This document shows, one piece after another, positions 1 through 8,339 of a stretch of 64,000 nucleotides of DNA. The stretch spans positions 248,001 to 312,000 of the forward strand of contig NC_009719.1 of the NCBI RefSeq assembly GCF_000017565.1, given 5' to 3'. The translations under genes and the position numbers were made by a program. The number at the start of each line of letters is the position of its first letter. The stretch's first letter is position 1. A model generated the notes under the pieces. That model was given only the letters and a program-made list of their open reading frames with translations. It ran no database searches and was not told where the DNA came from. Source of the DNA: Parvibaculum lavamentivorans DS-1. GTDB lineage: Bacteria; Pseudomonadota; Alphaproteobacteria; Parvibaculales; Parvibaculaceae.

Positions 1-287
1 AGGATCGTTTCGCCGCTACTGTCGAGCGCGATGATGTTCGTACGACCATAGCTACGGCCCATGACATAAAGAAGCTTTGACCCTTCCACCGTTACATCTG
101 CAATAGAAGGGTTGCCGACCATCACGGTCGAAGCGGGCTGGCCGAGGTGAAGCGCCTTCGACTTGTTCATCTCTACCTGGAAGTCGGCCGCTTGGGAGGC
201 ACTCACCGCCAGCCCGGCACACGCGGCGCCAATGGCCGCAGTGTAAAAGACACGGGAGATGTTCTTGCCAATGCGGGATACGCGCAT
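1..287 (-). CDS. Pilus assembly N-terminal-domain protein, partial (3' end outside window)
   Basis: The first 95 codons are present and the gene runs off the left edge. Residues 1-34 look like a signal peptide (GAACAGLAVSASQAA before the mature start). The rest resembles the N-terminal domain of CpaC-type secretins and related exported pilus proteins: HLGQPASTVMVGNPSIADV, then a Y-V-M-G-R-S-Y-G-RTNI segment. The same domain type occurs in the full cpaC gene at 3331, so this may be a stand-alone N-domain protein often found near tad loci. ATG at 287 has AGAGAG eight bases upstream; an in-frame GTG at 296 is the alternative. It is transcribed away from the Crp-like gene. Whether a secretin domain follows cannot be seen. 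Confidence 0.75.
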   Translation of the reverse strand, partial: MRVSRIGKNISRVFYTAAIGAACAGLAVSASQAADFQVEMNKSKALHLGQPASTVMVGNPSIADVTVEGSKLLYVMGRSYGRTNIIALDSSGETI

Positions 288-458
288 GTCGTTCACTCTC
301 TTTGGAATTAGGCGCGCCGATGGACGCCAGTTGATCTAGAGGCTAACGGCAAGGGGTAAAGGATCTATTGACCGTAAAGAGCCGTTCACATCGTCCGCTT
401 TAACGAGGGATTAAAAACCCAGACCTAATCTGGCTTCAGTTTATTCGAGGAGATAACA
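288..458. promoter_or_regulatory. Divergent promoter region of pilus N-domain gene and Crp-like regulator
   Basis: This AT-richer spacer separates two divergent genes and must hold both promoters. It contains a CtrA-like box (listed separately), a short inverted repeat CCAGA-N5-TCTGG at about 419-433, and the GAGGAG ribosome binding site of the downstream gene at 447-452. I assign no -35/-10 boxes with confidence. Confidence 0.5.
400..414. promoter_or_regulatory. CtrA-like box TTAA-N7-TTAA
   Basis: The sequence shows TTAA, seven bases (CGAGGGA), then TTAA with the exact spacing of the CtrA recognition motif known from Caulobacter and other alphaproteobacteria. It lacks the final C of the best sites. 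It lies 45 bp upstream of the Crp-like regulator start and about 113 bp upstream of the divergent pilus N-domain gene. Function is inferred from motif and context. Confidence 0.5.
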
Positions 459-1211
459 ATGACGGGCGGCGCGATGAGCGATCGAACCCGGGCAGCCGAC
501 GATGCCCAGACGCTCGCCGGCATTACTGTTCTTGCAGCGCTGCCGCCGCGGGAACTTGCGTTGTTGGCCGTTGAGTGCGAATGGCGAAAAGTCTCGCAAA
601 ACGAAATCGTGCTGAACCTCGCTCAAGGCGACAAGCTGGAAGGCGTCTCTTTTGTCGTTCGCGGCGGTGTTCGTCTTGCCCGAAGCCTCGGGCCTGCCGG
701 CCGCATTGCCTATATTGATGTCGATGCGGGCGGCCAGTTCGGCGAGATGGCCGTTTTTGGCGTCGGTGAGGTCGACCTGACGGTCATCGCGCGGGAAGAC
801 GGTCTCATAGCTCAGATGCCCGAAGCGCGTTTTGTGGAGCTCCTTTCCCGCGAGGAATCCGTTTCCCGGGCGCTGCTGTGCCAATACGCCCGTCTGCTCC
901 GCGCGGCCGATACGGGCGCCAGGGCTGACAATTACCCCGGCCGCAGTGCTGCCGAAGGAACGGGTGCCCAGCGTGTATATGCCGAACTCCTGGCGCTGGC
1001 CGAACCGCAAAGGGACGCGGGAGGCGAAGATTGCCTGTTCATCGCCCGGCTGCCGCGCCATCGCGAGCTTGCATCAAGGGTCGATACGACGGAGGAGGTT
1101 GTGGCCCGGGCAATTGCGGAGCTTGTGCGCCTCGGTATTGCGACGCGTGCCTATCCTGGATTGCGCATCGGCGATCAGGCAGCTTTCAAGACGCTATGTG
1201 AGCCACATTAG
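459..1211 (+). CDS. Crp/Fnr-family transcriptional regulator
   Basis: This 250-residue protein has the Crp/Fnr layout: a cyclic-nucleotide-binding-like beta-roll (about residues 22-140, with VSFVVRGGVRLAR and GGQFGEMAVFG resembling the phosphate-binding cassette turn) and a C-terminal winged helix around residues 185-240 (LPRHRELASRVDTTEEVV, then an I-A-E-L-V-RLGI recognition segment). It has no FNR-type cysteine cluster, so oxygen sensing through an Fe-S centre is unlikely, and its ligand is unknown. ATG 459 is preceded by GAGGAG at good spacing. It sits between a divergent pilus gene and the flp pilin, both next to CtrA-like boxes, so a role in pilus control is plausible but inferred. Confidence 0.85.
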   Translation: MTGGAMSDRTRAADDAQTLAGITVLAALPPRELALLAVECEWRKVSQNEIVLNLAQGDKLEGVSFVVRGGVRLARSLGPAGRIAYIDVDAGGQFGEMAVFGVGEVDLTVIAREDGLIAQMPEARFVELLSREESVSRALLCQYARLLRAADTGARADNYPGRSAAEGTGAQRVYAELLALAEPQRDAGGEDCLFIARLPRHRELASRVDTTEEVVARAIAELVRLGIATRAYPGLRIGDQAAFKTLCEPH

Positions 1212-1630
1212 CGAAATTGCAGCGGATGGTTTCCAAATCGGAAAACGCGCCGTCTTCGCGGCCCGGCTCCTGCACCATAATAGGCCAAGTAAATCTCTCC
1301 CTGTTCGTTGCCGGTCCGTGCACCCAAATCCGCTTTTCTCTCGGGTTTAACACCGTATTAACGATGCTGCAGCCCGGGTTTCTGGCGTCTGCGCGCGGCT
1401 TAAATCATTTTCTATTCAGAGTGCATTTAAATAATACAATAAAAGATGCTTCTATACATGAAACAGCATATTAGAAACGAACATCTTGGCTAAAAATGAC
1501 AGTAATCGTTAGCGTTTAGGTAACGGAGGTGGCCTAAGCTCAGCGTCAGTCCGATTACGGGCGCCCTATGGATCCAAATGGATGTCTGCGGGCTGGTGCT
1601 GTCGACAGTCAAATGTACAAGGAGGCTTGT
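1212..1630 (+). promoter_or_regulatory. AT-rich leader/promoter region of flp
   Basis: This is about 420 bp without a convincing gene; short open frames here lack coding character. It is visibly AT-richer than its surroundings between 1390 and 1520. It contains a full CtrA-like box at 1347-1362 and ends in the AGGAGG ribosome binding site (1619-1624) of the pilin gene. The distance from the CtrA box to the pilin start (about 270 bp) implies a long leader or a second promoter nearer to flp. Confidence 0.5.
1347..1362. promoter_or_regulatory. CtrA-like box TTAA-N7-TTAAC
   Basis: The bases read TTAA, seven bases (CACCGTA), TTAAC, which is an exact match to the CtrA consensus. In Caulobacter the pilin gene pilA at the head of the cpa locus is activated by CtrA, and this site lies in the equivalent place upstream of flp. 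Binding and cell-cycle control here are inferred. Confidence 0.6.
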
Positions 1631-1795
1631 ATGAGCCAGTTTTTGAAGTCTTTCGTGAAGAACGAGTCCGGCGCGACCGCCATCGAGTACGGCCTGATTG
1701 CCGCTGGCATCGCCGTGGTCATCATCGTCGCGGTGGACAGCGTGGGTGCAGCGTTGATCACGCAGTTCACGGCTATCGCAACTGCGATCAACTAA
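1631..1795 (+). CDS. flp: Flp/Fap-type pilin
   Basis: This 54-residue protein is the major subunit of a Flp (type IVc) pilus. It has a short leader (residues 1-14), a prepilin cleavage site at ESG|ATAIEYGLI with the Glu-Tyr pair typical of Flp pilins, and one hydrophobic segment (about residues 20-42: LIAAGIAVVIIVAVDSVGAA). The length fits the family. ATG 1631 follows AGGAGG with six bases spacing. The prepilin peptidase CpaA directly downstream should cleave it, and the CpaF/TadB/TadC motor should assemble it. A strong terminator follows it, so it can be expressed at a higher level than the assembly genes. Confidence 0.95.
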   Translation: MSQFLKSFVKNESGATAIEYGLIAAGIAVVIIVAVDSVGAALITQFTAIATAIN

Positions 1796-1831
1796 TACGT
1801 CGTGTTCCCCGGTTCAGATCGGGGCCGATCC

Positions 1832-1869
1832 AAAACCGTCAGACGCGATATCGCGCCTGGCGGTTTTTC
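1832..1869 (+). terminator. Rho-independent terminator after flp
   Basis: A hairpin with arms AAACCGTCAG and CTGGCGGTTT, an inner CGCGATATCGCG palindrome and a following run of T lies 37 bp after the pilin stop. It probably attenuates transcription into cpaA, as in other cpa/tad loci where pilin mRNA is in excess. Confidence 0.8.
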
Positions 1870-2054
1870 TTATGAGGGTACCAGTGCCGCCTGCATGGCT
1901 GATGGTGCCAAATCGGGCGATTTCGGGTCCATTCCGGGCCCTCATTTACTCCAAATTTACGGTCATTGCCCAAGATCAGCTTGTGTGGAGAGGCATGGGG
2001 CCGCTTCGCGCGCGGGGCTGCATCGCCCTCCGGAAAAACTGGGCATCGTCCGTG

Positions 2055-2558
2055 ATGAACATGCTTCTCCTCGTTGTCTTTCCTCTCGCCATGATCTTCG
2101 GCGCCTTGTGGGATCTGACGACGATGACCATTCCGAACCTTCTCTCCATCGCGCTCGTCGCGATGTTCGCATTACTTGTGCCCTTCGTCGGACTGGCCCT
2201 TCAGGACATTGCACTTCACGTGGCGGCTGGCCTCGTCATGCTCGCTCTCGGCATGGGCCTTTTTGCGCTTGGCTGGATCGGTGGCGGCGATGCGAAGTTC
2301 GTGTCCGCGATTGCGCTGTGGATCGGCTGGTCCGAGCTGCTCGGCTACCTGCTTCTCGCTTCGATTTTCGGAGGGGTCTTGACCCTTCTTCTGCTCGGCT
2401 TTCGCAAGATGCCGCTGCCGTCCTTCATGCACCGTGAGTGGCTTCTGCGCCTCCATGATCGCAAGTCCGGCATCCCCTATGGCGTTGCGCTCGCCGCCGC
2501 AGCCCTTGTGATGTTCGAGCGGACCGTCTGGTTCAAATTTGCGGCGCATGCCGCGTGA
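2055..2558 (+). CDS. cpaA: Prepilin peptidase (A24 family), TadV/CpaA
   Basis: This integral membrane aspartic protease cleaves the leader of the Flp pilin at the inner membrane. It has five to six hydrophobic segments and both catalytic aspartates: one in WDLTTMTIPN (about residue 17) and one in GGGDAK (about residue 80). About 167 residues fits the short TadV/CpaA type without the methylase domain. The frame stays open upstream to 1872, but those 61 residues overlap the flp terminator and have no family resemblance, so I chose ATG 2055 (GTG 2052 and ATG 2061 are alternatives). It leads the assembly gene operon. Confidence 0.88.
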   Translation: MNMLLLVVFPLAMIFGALWDLTTMTIPNLLSIALVAMFALLVPFVGLALQDIALHVAAGLVMLALGMGLFALGWIGGGDAKFVSAIALWIGWSELLGYLLLASIFGGVLTLLLLGFRKMPLPSFMHREWLLRLHDRKSGIPYGVALAAAALVMFERTVWFKFAAHAA

Positions 2559-2574
2559 TGAAAGGAACGCCCAA

Positions 2575-3327
2575 GTGAACCCCGTACGTATAGGAGTTCT
2601 GGTTCTGGCGCTCGTTGCCGCAGGTCTCGCGGCACTTCTCGCGCGCGGCCTCGTGTCGGGCAATGATGAACCCGTCGAACAGAAGGTCGTCGAGGCGCCA
2701 ACTACAGAAGTGCTCGTGGCCAGCAGCAATCTGCAGCTCGGCCAACGTATTGGCGGCGGCGACCTGCGCTGGCAGCGCTGGCCTGACACCTCGCTGAACG
2801 GAGCTTATATCACTCGCAATCAGAGCCCCGCCGCGCTCGAGGAATACACGGGCAGCGTCGCCCGCGCGAGCCTTCTCAGCGGGGAGCCGGTGACCTCTGA
2901 AAAACTCGTTACACTGACGGGCGCCGGCTTCATGTCGGCCTTGATCGAGCCCGGGATGCGCGCGACCGCGATCAGCATCACGCCGGAAACCAGCGCCGGC
3001 GGCTTCATCCTGCCCAATGACCGGGTGGACATCGTTGATCTCGCGAAAGGTCAAACGATTTTGCGCAACATTCGAGTTCTCGCGATCGATCAGCGCTTTG
3101 ACGAAAAGGCCGGAGAACAGGTTGCGGTCGGCAGGACAGCGACGCTTGAGCTGACGCCTGCTCAGGTCGAAGTGGTATCCGTCGCCGAAGCGGAAGGCCG
3201 GATCGGCCTCTCGCTTCGCAGCATGGCGGAGCAGGACCTTGCCGGCAGTGAGAAGACCGTGGCCGAGGGCGGCTCGGTTGTGAAAGTTGTGCGCTACGGA
3301 ACCGCGCAGAACGTGCGTGTGAAGTAA
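2575..3327 (+). CDS. cpaB: Flp pilus assembly protein CpaB (RcpC)
   Basis: This 250-residue periplasmic protein starts with an N-terminal membrane anchor (residues 4-25, IGVLVLALVAAGLAALLARG). It then has a SAF-like domain (about 45-110, EVLVASSNLQLGQRIGGGDL) and a C-terminal RcpC-type domain (about 120-240, including ILPNDRVDIVD). CpaB proteins support the outer-membrane secretin. The GTG at 2575 has AAAGGA eight bases upstream; a TTG at 2539 would overlap cpaA and has no such site. It is followed after 3 bp by the secretin gene. Confidence 0.9.
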   Translation: MNPVRIGVLVLALVAAGLAALLARGLVSGNDEPVEQKVVEAPTTEVLVASSNLQLGQRIGGGDLRWQRWPDTSLNGAYITRNQSPAALEEYTGSVARASLLSGEPVTSEKLVTLTGAGFMSALIEPGMRATAISITPETSAGGFILPNDRVDIVDLAKGQTILRNIRVLAIDQRFDEKAGEQVAVGRTATLELTPAQVEVVSVAEAEGRIGLSLRSMAEQDLAGSEKTVAEGGSVVKVVRYGTAQNVRVK

Positions 3328-3330
3328 GCG

Positions 3331-4827
3331 ATGGGGCCCGGGATGAGCAATATGTGGAACAAGCTGACTGCGGTCTGCGCCGCGCCGAGGCTGCGCTCGA
3401 TGCGCATCGCTGCGGCACTCCTGTGTGCGGCGGCGATGGCTGTGAGCCCGGCGGGCGGCGCGTTCGCCGGCGATGCGCGTCTGGTCAAGATAGATCAAGG
3501 CGGTATTGGTCAGAGCTCGCGCAGCATTGTCCTTGGGCTCAACAAGGCGGCGATTGTGGAACTGCCGATCGCTGCGCGCGACGTCCTGGTCTCCAATCCT
3601 GCGATTGTCGATGCCGTGGTCCGCACGAACAAGCGCACTTATCTCATCGGCTTGGCGGTCGGACAAACGAACGCCTTCTTCTTCAATGAAGCCGGACAGC
3701 AAATCCTCAATCTGGAAATTCGTGTCGCACGCGACCTGACGGGCTTGCGCGAGTCGCTCCGGCAATACTTTCCGAAAGCTCGTATCGACGTAGAATCGAT
3801 AAACGACCACGTGGTGCTTTCCGGAATGGTGGCAAGCGCCACCGACGCCAGCAAGGCACAGGATTTTGCCGCCCGCTATATCGGTGGCGACAAGGAACAT
3901 GTCCTCAACATGCTCGGCATTGAGGGCAAGGAACAGGTGATGCTCAAGGTGACGGTTGCGGAAATGCAGCGCAACGTCATAAAGCAGCTGGGCGTCGACC
4001 TCTCGACAGCCGCGAATTTTGGCGACTTCGCTCTTCGTCTCGCAACGTCCAATTCCTTCAGCGTCCAGGGTGGATCGCTGGGTGGCTTGACGACTGCGGC
4101 GGATGCCGCGGATCCGACGCGCTATCAGAGCGGCGACGTTACCGTGGATTCGGCTATCCGCGCCCTGGAGCGCGATGGCATCTTGCGGACACTCGCCGAG
4201 CCAAACCTCACTGCGATCTCCGGCGAGTCGGCGAAGTTCCTCGCCGGTGGCGAGTTTCCGGTACCGACATCGCGCGACCGCGACGGCAACGTACAGCTCG
4301 AATTCAAACCTTTCGGTGTCGGCCTCAATTTCACGCCGGTTGTGCTGAGCGAGGGCCGCATCAGCCTGAAGATTTCGACGGAAGTGAGCGAACTGACATC
4401 CGAAGGCGCGTTCGTATTCCAGAGCACAAGTGCGGACGGCGTCACTGTACCGGGGCTGAAGGTCCGCAGAGCGGAAACGACGCTGGAGCTTCCCAGCGGT
4501 GGATCGCTCGTCATGGCGGGCCTGCTCTCGGACACGATGCGGCAGAACATCGATGGGGTGCCCGGCGTGAAAGACGTACCGGTACTCGGCCAGCTTTTCC
4601 GAAGCCGCGACTACCAGAAAAACGAAACCGAACTCGTCGTAATCGTCACGCCCTACCTGGTCGACCCCACGTCGCGCAAGAACCTCGTTCTGCCGACCGA
4701 CGGGTTTGCGCCGGCGAGTGACATGGACACGATTCTCATGGGTCGTCTGAATGCCACATACGGTGCGCGAGGCGCCGCACCCGGGGACCATTCGCTGCAG
4801 GGGCCAGTTGGCTTCATTGTGGGTTGA
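3331..4827 (+). CDS. cpaC: Flp pilus secretin CpaC (RcpA)
   Basis: This is the outer-membrane secretin through which the pilus passes. Residues 1-47 form a signal peptide ending in GGAFA. The pilus N-terminal domain covers about 50-135 (IVLGLNKAAIVELPI, then VSNPAIVDAVV). A BON-like domain is near 145-195 and the secretin domain spans about 210-460 (EPNLTAISGESAKFLAGGEF, then VPVLGQLFRS and ELVVIVTPYLV). At 498 residues it has the usual CpaC size. ATG 3331 is used; ATG 3343 is an equal alternative with a GGGCCCGGG stretch upstream. It is tightly packed in the cpa operon. Confidence 0.94.
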   Translation: MGPGMSNMWNKLTAVCAAPRLRSMRIAAALLCAAAMAVSPAGGAFAGDARLVKIDQGGIGQSSRSIVLGLNKAAIVELPIAARDVLVSNPAIVDAVVRTNKRTYLIGLAVGQTNAFFFNEAGQQILNLEIRVARDLTGLRESLRQYFPKARIDVESINDHVVLSGMVASATDASKAQDFAARYIGGDKEHVLNMLGIEGKEQVMLKVTVAEMQRNVIKQLGVDLSTAANFGDFALRLATSNSFSVQGGSLGGLTTAADAADPTRYQSGDVTVDSAIRALERDGILRTLAEPNLTAISGESAKFLAGGEFPVPTSRDRDGNVQLEFKPFGVGLNFTPVVLSEGRISLKISTEVSELTSEGAFVFQSTSADGVTVPGLKVRRAETTLELPSGGSLVMAGLLSDTMRQNIDGVPGVKDVPVLGQLFRSRDYQKNETELVVIVTPYLVDPTSRKNLVLPTDGFAPASDMDTILMGRLNATYGARGAAPGDHSLQGPVGFIVG

Positions 4828-4846
4828 GGCGCGAAGGATGAATGAG

Positions 4847-5542
4847 ATGACAAAGTTGATCGGATCTCACACGGCCAAGGGGTTCGCCCTCGCGCTCGCA
4901 TTTGGTGTCGCAGGCTGTGGTGGCTTCAATGGTGCCGAGCAGGCCCATTATGATGCGAATTACACGCACCCGATTTCAGTCGAGGCAGATGTCGCTACGC
5001 TGAACATCGATGTGGTGCCCGGCCAACCTGGGGTCACGTCGACCGATCGCAACGCCATTGCAGGATTTGCAGCCGGCTACCGTCAGCGTGGCCATGGCCC
5101 GCTCACGATTTCGACCCCCTCCGGCTCGCCTAATGCTGGTGCGGCGGCGGTGGCTCTAAGCGACGTCCGCGAGGTTCTGTCCGAGCATGGTGTTGGCGGC
5201 AACGATCTTTCGTACACCCCCTACCGGGCTTCTGGCACGGATAATTCTGCGCCCCTGATCCTCTCTTTCAAGCGCTATGTAGCCAAACCGACAGCATGCG
5301 GCGATTGGTCGGGCAGCTATTCGTACGATCCGTCCAATGGACTGTTGCCCAATCACGGTTGCTCTACGCAGAACAACCTGGCTGCAATGGTCGCCGATCC
5401 GGGCGATCTGATCGCCCCGCGCAATATGAGCCCCGCCGATGCCGCGCGCCGCGGCACTGTTCTAGAGAAATATCGCGCCGGCGAAGCGACGGCCACGGAA
5501 CGGAGCGACCAGGACTCGGGCGCCGTAAGTGAGGTAAGATAA
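4847..5542 (+). CDS. cpaD: Pilus assembly lipoprotein CpaD
   Basis: This 231-residue protein matches CpaD: a lipoprotein signal with the cysteine in AFGVAGCGGF near residue 23, then a periplasmic domain with C-G-D-W-S-G and NHGCSTQNNLAAMVADPGDL, the conserved CpaD core. The end is a polar tail. ATG 4847 has AAGGA at eight bases; ATG 4838, three codons earlier, would place that site too close. CpaD is thought to help anchor or pilot the secretin. Its stop codon overlaps the cpaE start by one base (TAATG), which points to translational coupling. Confidence 0.9.
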   Translation: MTKLIGSHTAKGFALALAFGVAGCGGFNGAEQAHYDANYTHPISVEADVATLNIDVVPGQPGVTSTDRNAIAGFAAGYRQRGHGPLTISTPSGSPNAGAAAVALSDVREVLSEHGVGGNDLSYTPYRASGTDNSAPLILSFKRYVAKPTACGDWSGSYSYDPSNGLLPNHGCSTQNNLAAMVADPGDLIAPRNMSPADAARRGTVLEKYRAGEATATERSDQDSGAVSEVR

Positions 5543-6855
5543 TGAGTAACCTGGCACACAAGCAGACTTCGGTGGAAGCGCCGCCGATGCCTGAACGTCA
5601 AGCAGCTCCACAGTCCTTTCCTGTGCCCGTGCAGGAGGCCGATGGTCTCGCCGTCATGAAGCCCGTGCCGAGGATCACGATTCACGCCTTCTGCGAGCAG
5701 CCGTCCACCGGCAGCGCGATCCAGCGCGCGGGCGAAGACCGCCGTCTCGCAAAGGCTCATCTGACCGTTCATATGGGAGGCATTCCTGCTGCGATAGAGC
5801 AGTATCAGCAGAACGCGACACCAAATCTCATTCTGGTCGAGGCGCGTGTTGCGGGTCAGGAGCTTTTCTCGCAGCTCACAGCACTTGCCGAAGTCTGCGA
5901 TGCCGGCACAAAGGTCGTCGTAGCCGGGCACATGAACGACGTCTCCCTCTACCGGGAGATGATACGCCAGGGTGTCAACGAGTACCTCGTAACGCCACTT
6001 CACCCGATGGGCGTTATCGAAGCCATATCTCGTCTTTATGTCGATCCCGATGCTCCGCCGATCGGTCGCACCATCGCTTTCATTGGCGCCAAGGGCGGAA
6101 CGGGGTCGAGCACGATCGCGCATAATGTCGGCTGGTGCATCTCGACCGGAATGGACGAGGACGTCATCATCACCGATCTCGACCTTCCGTTTGGCACCGC
6201 AGGGCTCGATTTTAATCAGGATCCAGCTCAGGGCATCGCAGATGCGCTGACAGCACCGGAACGGCTGGATGACGTCCTGCTCGATCGGCTTCTCGTAAAA
6301 TGCACAGAACGGCTCAGTCTCTTCGCGGCTCCGGCCGTCCTCGATCGCGATTTCGAAATGGATGGGGACAGCTGTGAAAGTGTTCTCGACATCGTCCGTG
6401 AAGGAGTGCCTTGCGTCGTTGTCGACCTGCCCCATGTCTGGGCGCCATGGACAAAAAAAGTCCTGCTTTCGGCGGATGAGATCGTCATCACGGCCACCCC
6501 CGACCTCGCCAGCCTGCGCAACGCCAAGAATATCCTGGATCTCGTGCGCCAGGCCCGTCCGAACGACAGCGCGCCGCATATCGTTTTGAATCAGGTTGGC
6601 ATGCCGAAGCGGCCGGAAATTCCGGTCAAGGATTTCGCCGAAGCCGTCGGCGCCGAGGCAACGCTCGTTCTGCCTTTCAATCCCGGTCTTTTCGGCACTG
6701 CCGCCAATAATGGGCAGATGATCGAGGAGTTGGATCCGAAGGGAAAGACGACGGACGGATTGCGCTTTCTGGCCCAGCAGCTCTGCGGTCGTGATCTGCG
6801 CGCGCCGAAGGCAGCTAAGTCATCCCTTTTCAGTTTCCTGTCCCGCAAGGGATAA
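5542..6855 (+). CDS. cpaE: Pilus localisation ATPase-like protein CpaE (TadZ)
   Basis: This 437-residue protein combines an N-terminal receiver-like domain (about residues 45-160, ending in NEYLVTPLHPMGVIEAI) with a ParA/MinD-type ATPase domain from about residue 175. The deviant Walker A is FIGAKGGTGSST near residue 180, followed by D-L-D-L-PFGT and the later VVVDLPH strand. In Caulobacter CpaE is polar and positions the pilus machine. In this copy the Walker A keeps the K-G-G-T-G-S-S core. It is coupled to cpaD and followed by cpaF after 15 bp. Confidence 0.93.
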   Translation: MSNLAHKQTSVEAPPMPERQAAPQSFPVPVQEADGLAVMKPVPRITIHAFCEQPSTGSAIQRAGEDRRLAKAHLTVHMGGIPAAIEQYQQNATPNLILVEARVAGQELFSQLTALAEVCDAGTKVVVAGHMNDVSLYREMIRQGVNEYLVTPLHPMGVIEAISRLYVDPDAPPIGRTIAFIGAKGGTGSSTIAHNVGWCISTGMDEDVIITDLDLPFGTAGLDFNQDPAQGIADALTAPERLDDVLLDRLLVKCTERLSLFAAPAVLDRDFEMDGDSCESVLDIVREGVPCVVVDLPHVWAPWTKKVLLSADEIVITATPDLASLRNAKNILDLVRQARPNDSAPHIVLNQVGMPKRPEIPVKDFAEAVGAEATLVLPFNPGLFGTAANNGQMIEELDPKGKTTDGLRFLAQQLCGRDLRAPKAAKSSLFSFLSRKG

Positions 6856-6870
6856 GCGAGGTAACTAGAC

Positions 6871-8319
6871 GTGTTTGGAAGGCGGACCGAAGGTCAGGCA
6901 GCAGCGCCGCGTAAGCCGGCAACAGCGCCCGCGTCTCCCGCGCCGCGGCAGGAGGGGGCTGTTGCCGCTCCTGCAGCGGCTGTGAAGCCATTGCCGCCGA
7001 AGCAGGCGCCAAAACCCGCTGCGCCGGCACGGAGCGATCACCGCTCGGAAAATTACTATCAGATCAAAACGACGATCTTCAACGCGCTGATCGACACGAT
7101 CGATCTCACTCAGCTGGCCCAGCTGGATTCGGAGAGCGCTCGCGAGGAAATTCGTGACATCGTCAACGAAATCCTCTCGATCAAAAACGTCGTCATGTCC
7201 ATCTCCGAGCAGGAAGCGCTCCTGCAGGACATTTGCAACGACGTGCTCGGCTACGGCCCTCTGGAGCCGCTTCTCGCCCGAGATGACATTGCCGATATCA
7301 TGGTGAACGGCTGCGAGCGAACCTTCATCGAAGTGAACGGCAAGGTCGAACTCACCAATATTCGTTTCCGCGACAACAGCCAGCTGATGAACATCTGTCA
7401 GCGGATCGTGAGTCAAGTCGGCCGCCGGGTCGATGAATCGAGCCCGATCTGCGACGCACGCTTGCCGGACGGCAGCCGTGTGAACGTCATCGTTCCCCCG
7501 CTTGCAATCGACGGTCCCGCCCTCACCATCCGCAAGTTCCGTCGCGACAAACTGATGATGAACGACCTCGTGCAGTATAATTCGATATCTCAAGAAGGAG
7601 CGGAAGTTCTCGGGATCATCGGAAAGGTCCGCTGCAATGTCTTGATCTCCGGAGGCACAGGCTCCGGCAAGACGACGCTTCTCAACTGTCTTACCGGCTT
7701 CATCGATACCGACGAACGCGTCATCACTTGCGAAGACGCGGCGGAACTTCAGCTGCAGCAGCCGCATGTCGTGCGTCTCGAAACCCGGCCGCCAAATCTT
7801 GAGGGGCAGGGCCAGGTAACGATGACGGAGCTCGTGCGCAACTGCTTGCGCATGCGCCCCGAACGCATCATCGTGGGCGAGGTTCGCGGGCCGGAGGCGT
7901 TCGATCTTCTTCAGGCAATGAATACGGGTCATGACGGCTCAATGGGCACGTTGCACGCAAACAGTCCGCGTGAGGCACTGTCTCGTCTGGAGAGCATGAT
8001 CACGATGGGTGGCTATGCTCTCCCTTCAAAAACAATTCGTGAAATGATCTGCGGCTCGATCGACGTTGTCATTCAGGCCGCGCGCCTGCGCGACGGTTCG
8101 CGGCGCATCACGCATATCACCGAAGTGCTGGGAACCGAGGGCGACGTCATCATCACCCAGGATCTTTTCGTTTACGATATCGAAGGTGAAGACGAGACGG
8201 GACGCATTATCGGGAAGCACAAATCTACAGGTATCGCGCGTCCGTCCTTCTGGGATCGCGCGCGCTATTACAACCAGCACCAAGCCCTGGCAGCCGCGCT
8301 CGACCGCGCGCAGGGTTGA
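6871..8319 (+). CDS. cpaF: Pilus assembly ATPase CpaF (TadA)
   Basis: This secretion-type hexameric ATPase of 482 residues powers Flp pilus extension. A Pro/Ala-rich N-terminal stretch (residues 5-50) precedes the conserved N-domain ([20 protein letters not shown]). The Walker [15 protein letters not shown] is at about 258-271, the Asp box is [11 protein letters not shown], the Walker B region is [12 protein letters not shown], and the His box is [14 protein letters not shown]. The start is GTG 6871 with GAGG upstream. It acts with the two membrane proteins TadB and TadC encoded next. Confidence 0.96.
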   Translation: MFGRRTEGQAAAPRKPATAPASPAPRQEGAVAAPAAAVKPLPPKQAPKPAAPARSDHRSENYYQIKTTIFNALIDTIDLTQLAQLDSESAREEIRDIVNEILSIKNVVMSISEQEALLQDICNDVLGYGPLEPLLARDDIADIMVNGCERTFIEVNGKVELTNIRFRDNSQLMNICQRIVSQVGRRVDESSPICDARLPDGSRVNVIVPPLAIDGPALTIRKFRRDKLMMNDLVQYNSISQEGAEVLGIIGKVRCNVLISGGTGSGKTTLLNCLTGFIDTDERVITCEDAAELQLQQPHVVRLETRPPNLEGQGQVTMTELVRNCLRMRPERIIVGEVRGPEAFDLLQAMNTGHDGSMGTLHANSPREALSRLESMITMGGYALPSKTIREMICGSIDVVIQAARLRDGSRRITHITEVLGTEGDVIITQDLFVYDIEGEDETGRIIGKHKSTGIARPSFWDRARYYNQHQALAAALDRAQG

Positions 8320-8339
8320 GGGAGGTTGCAGAGATCGAC

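Noticed and set aside
1217-1474. An 85-codon open frame upstream of flp
   Set aside because: It lies in AT-rich promoter DNA with the CtrA box inside it; no domain or ribosome site.
2533-4791. A 752-codon open frame antisense to cpaB and cpaC
   Set aside because: It is the shadow of two well-supported genes in GC-rich DNA; it lacks recognisable domains and ribosome site.
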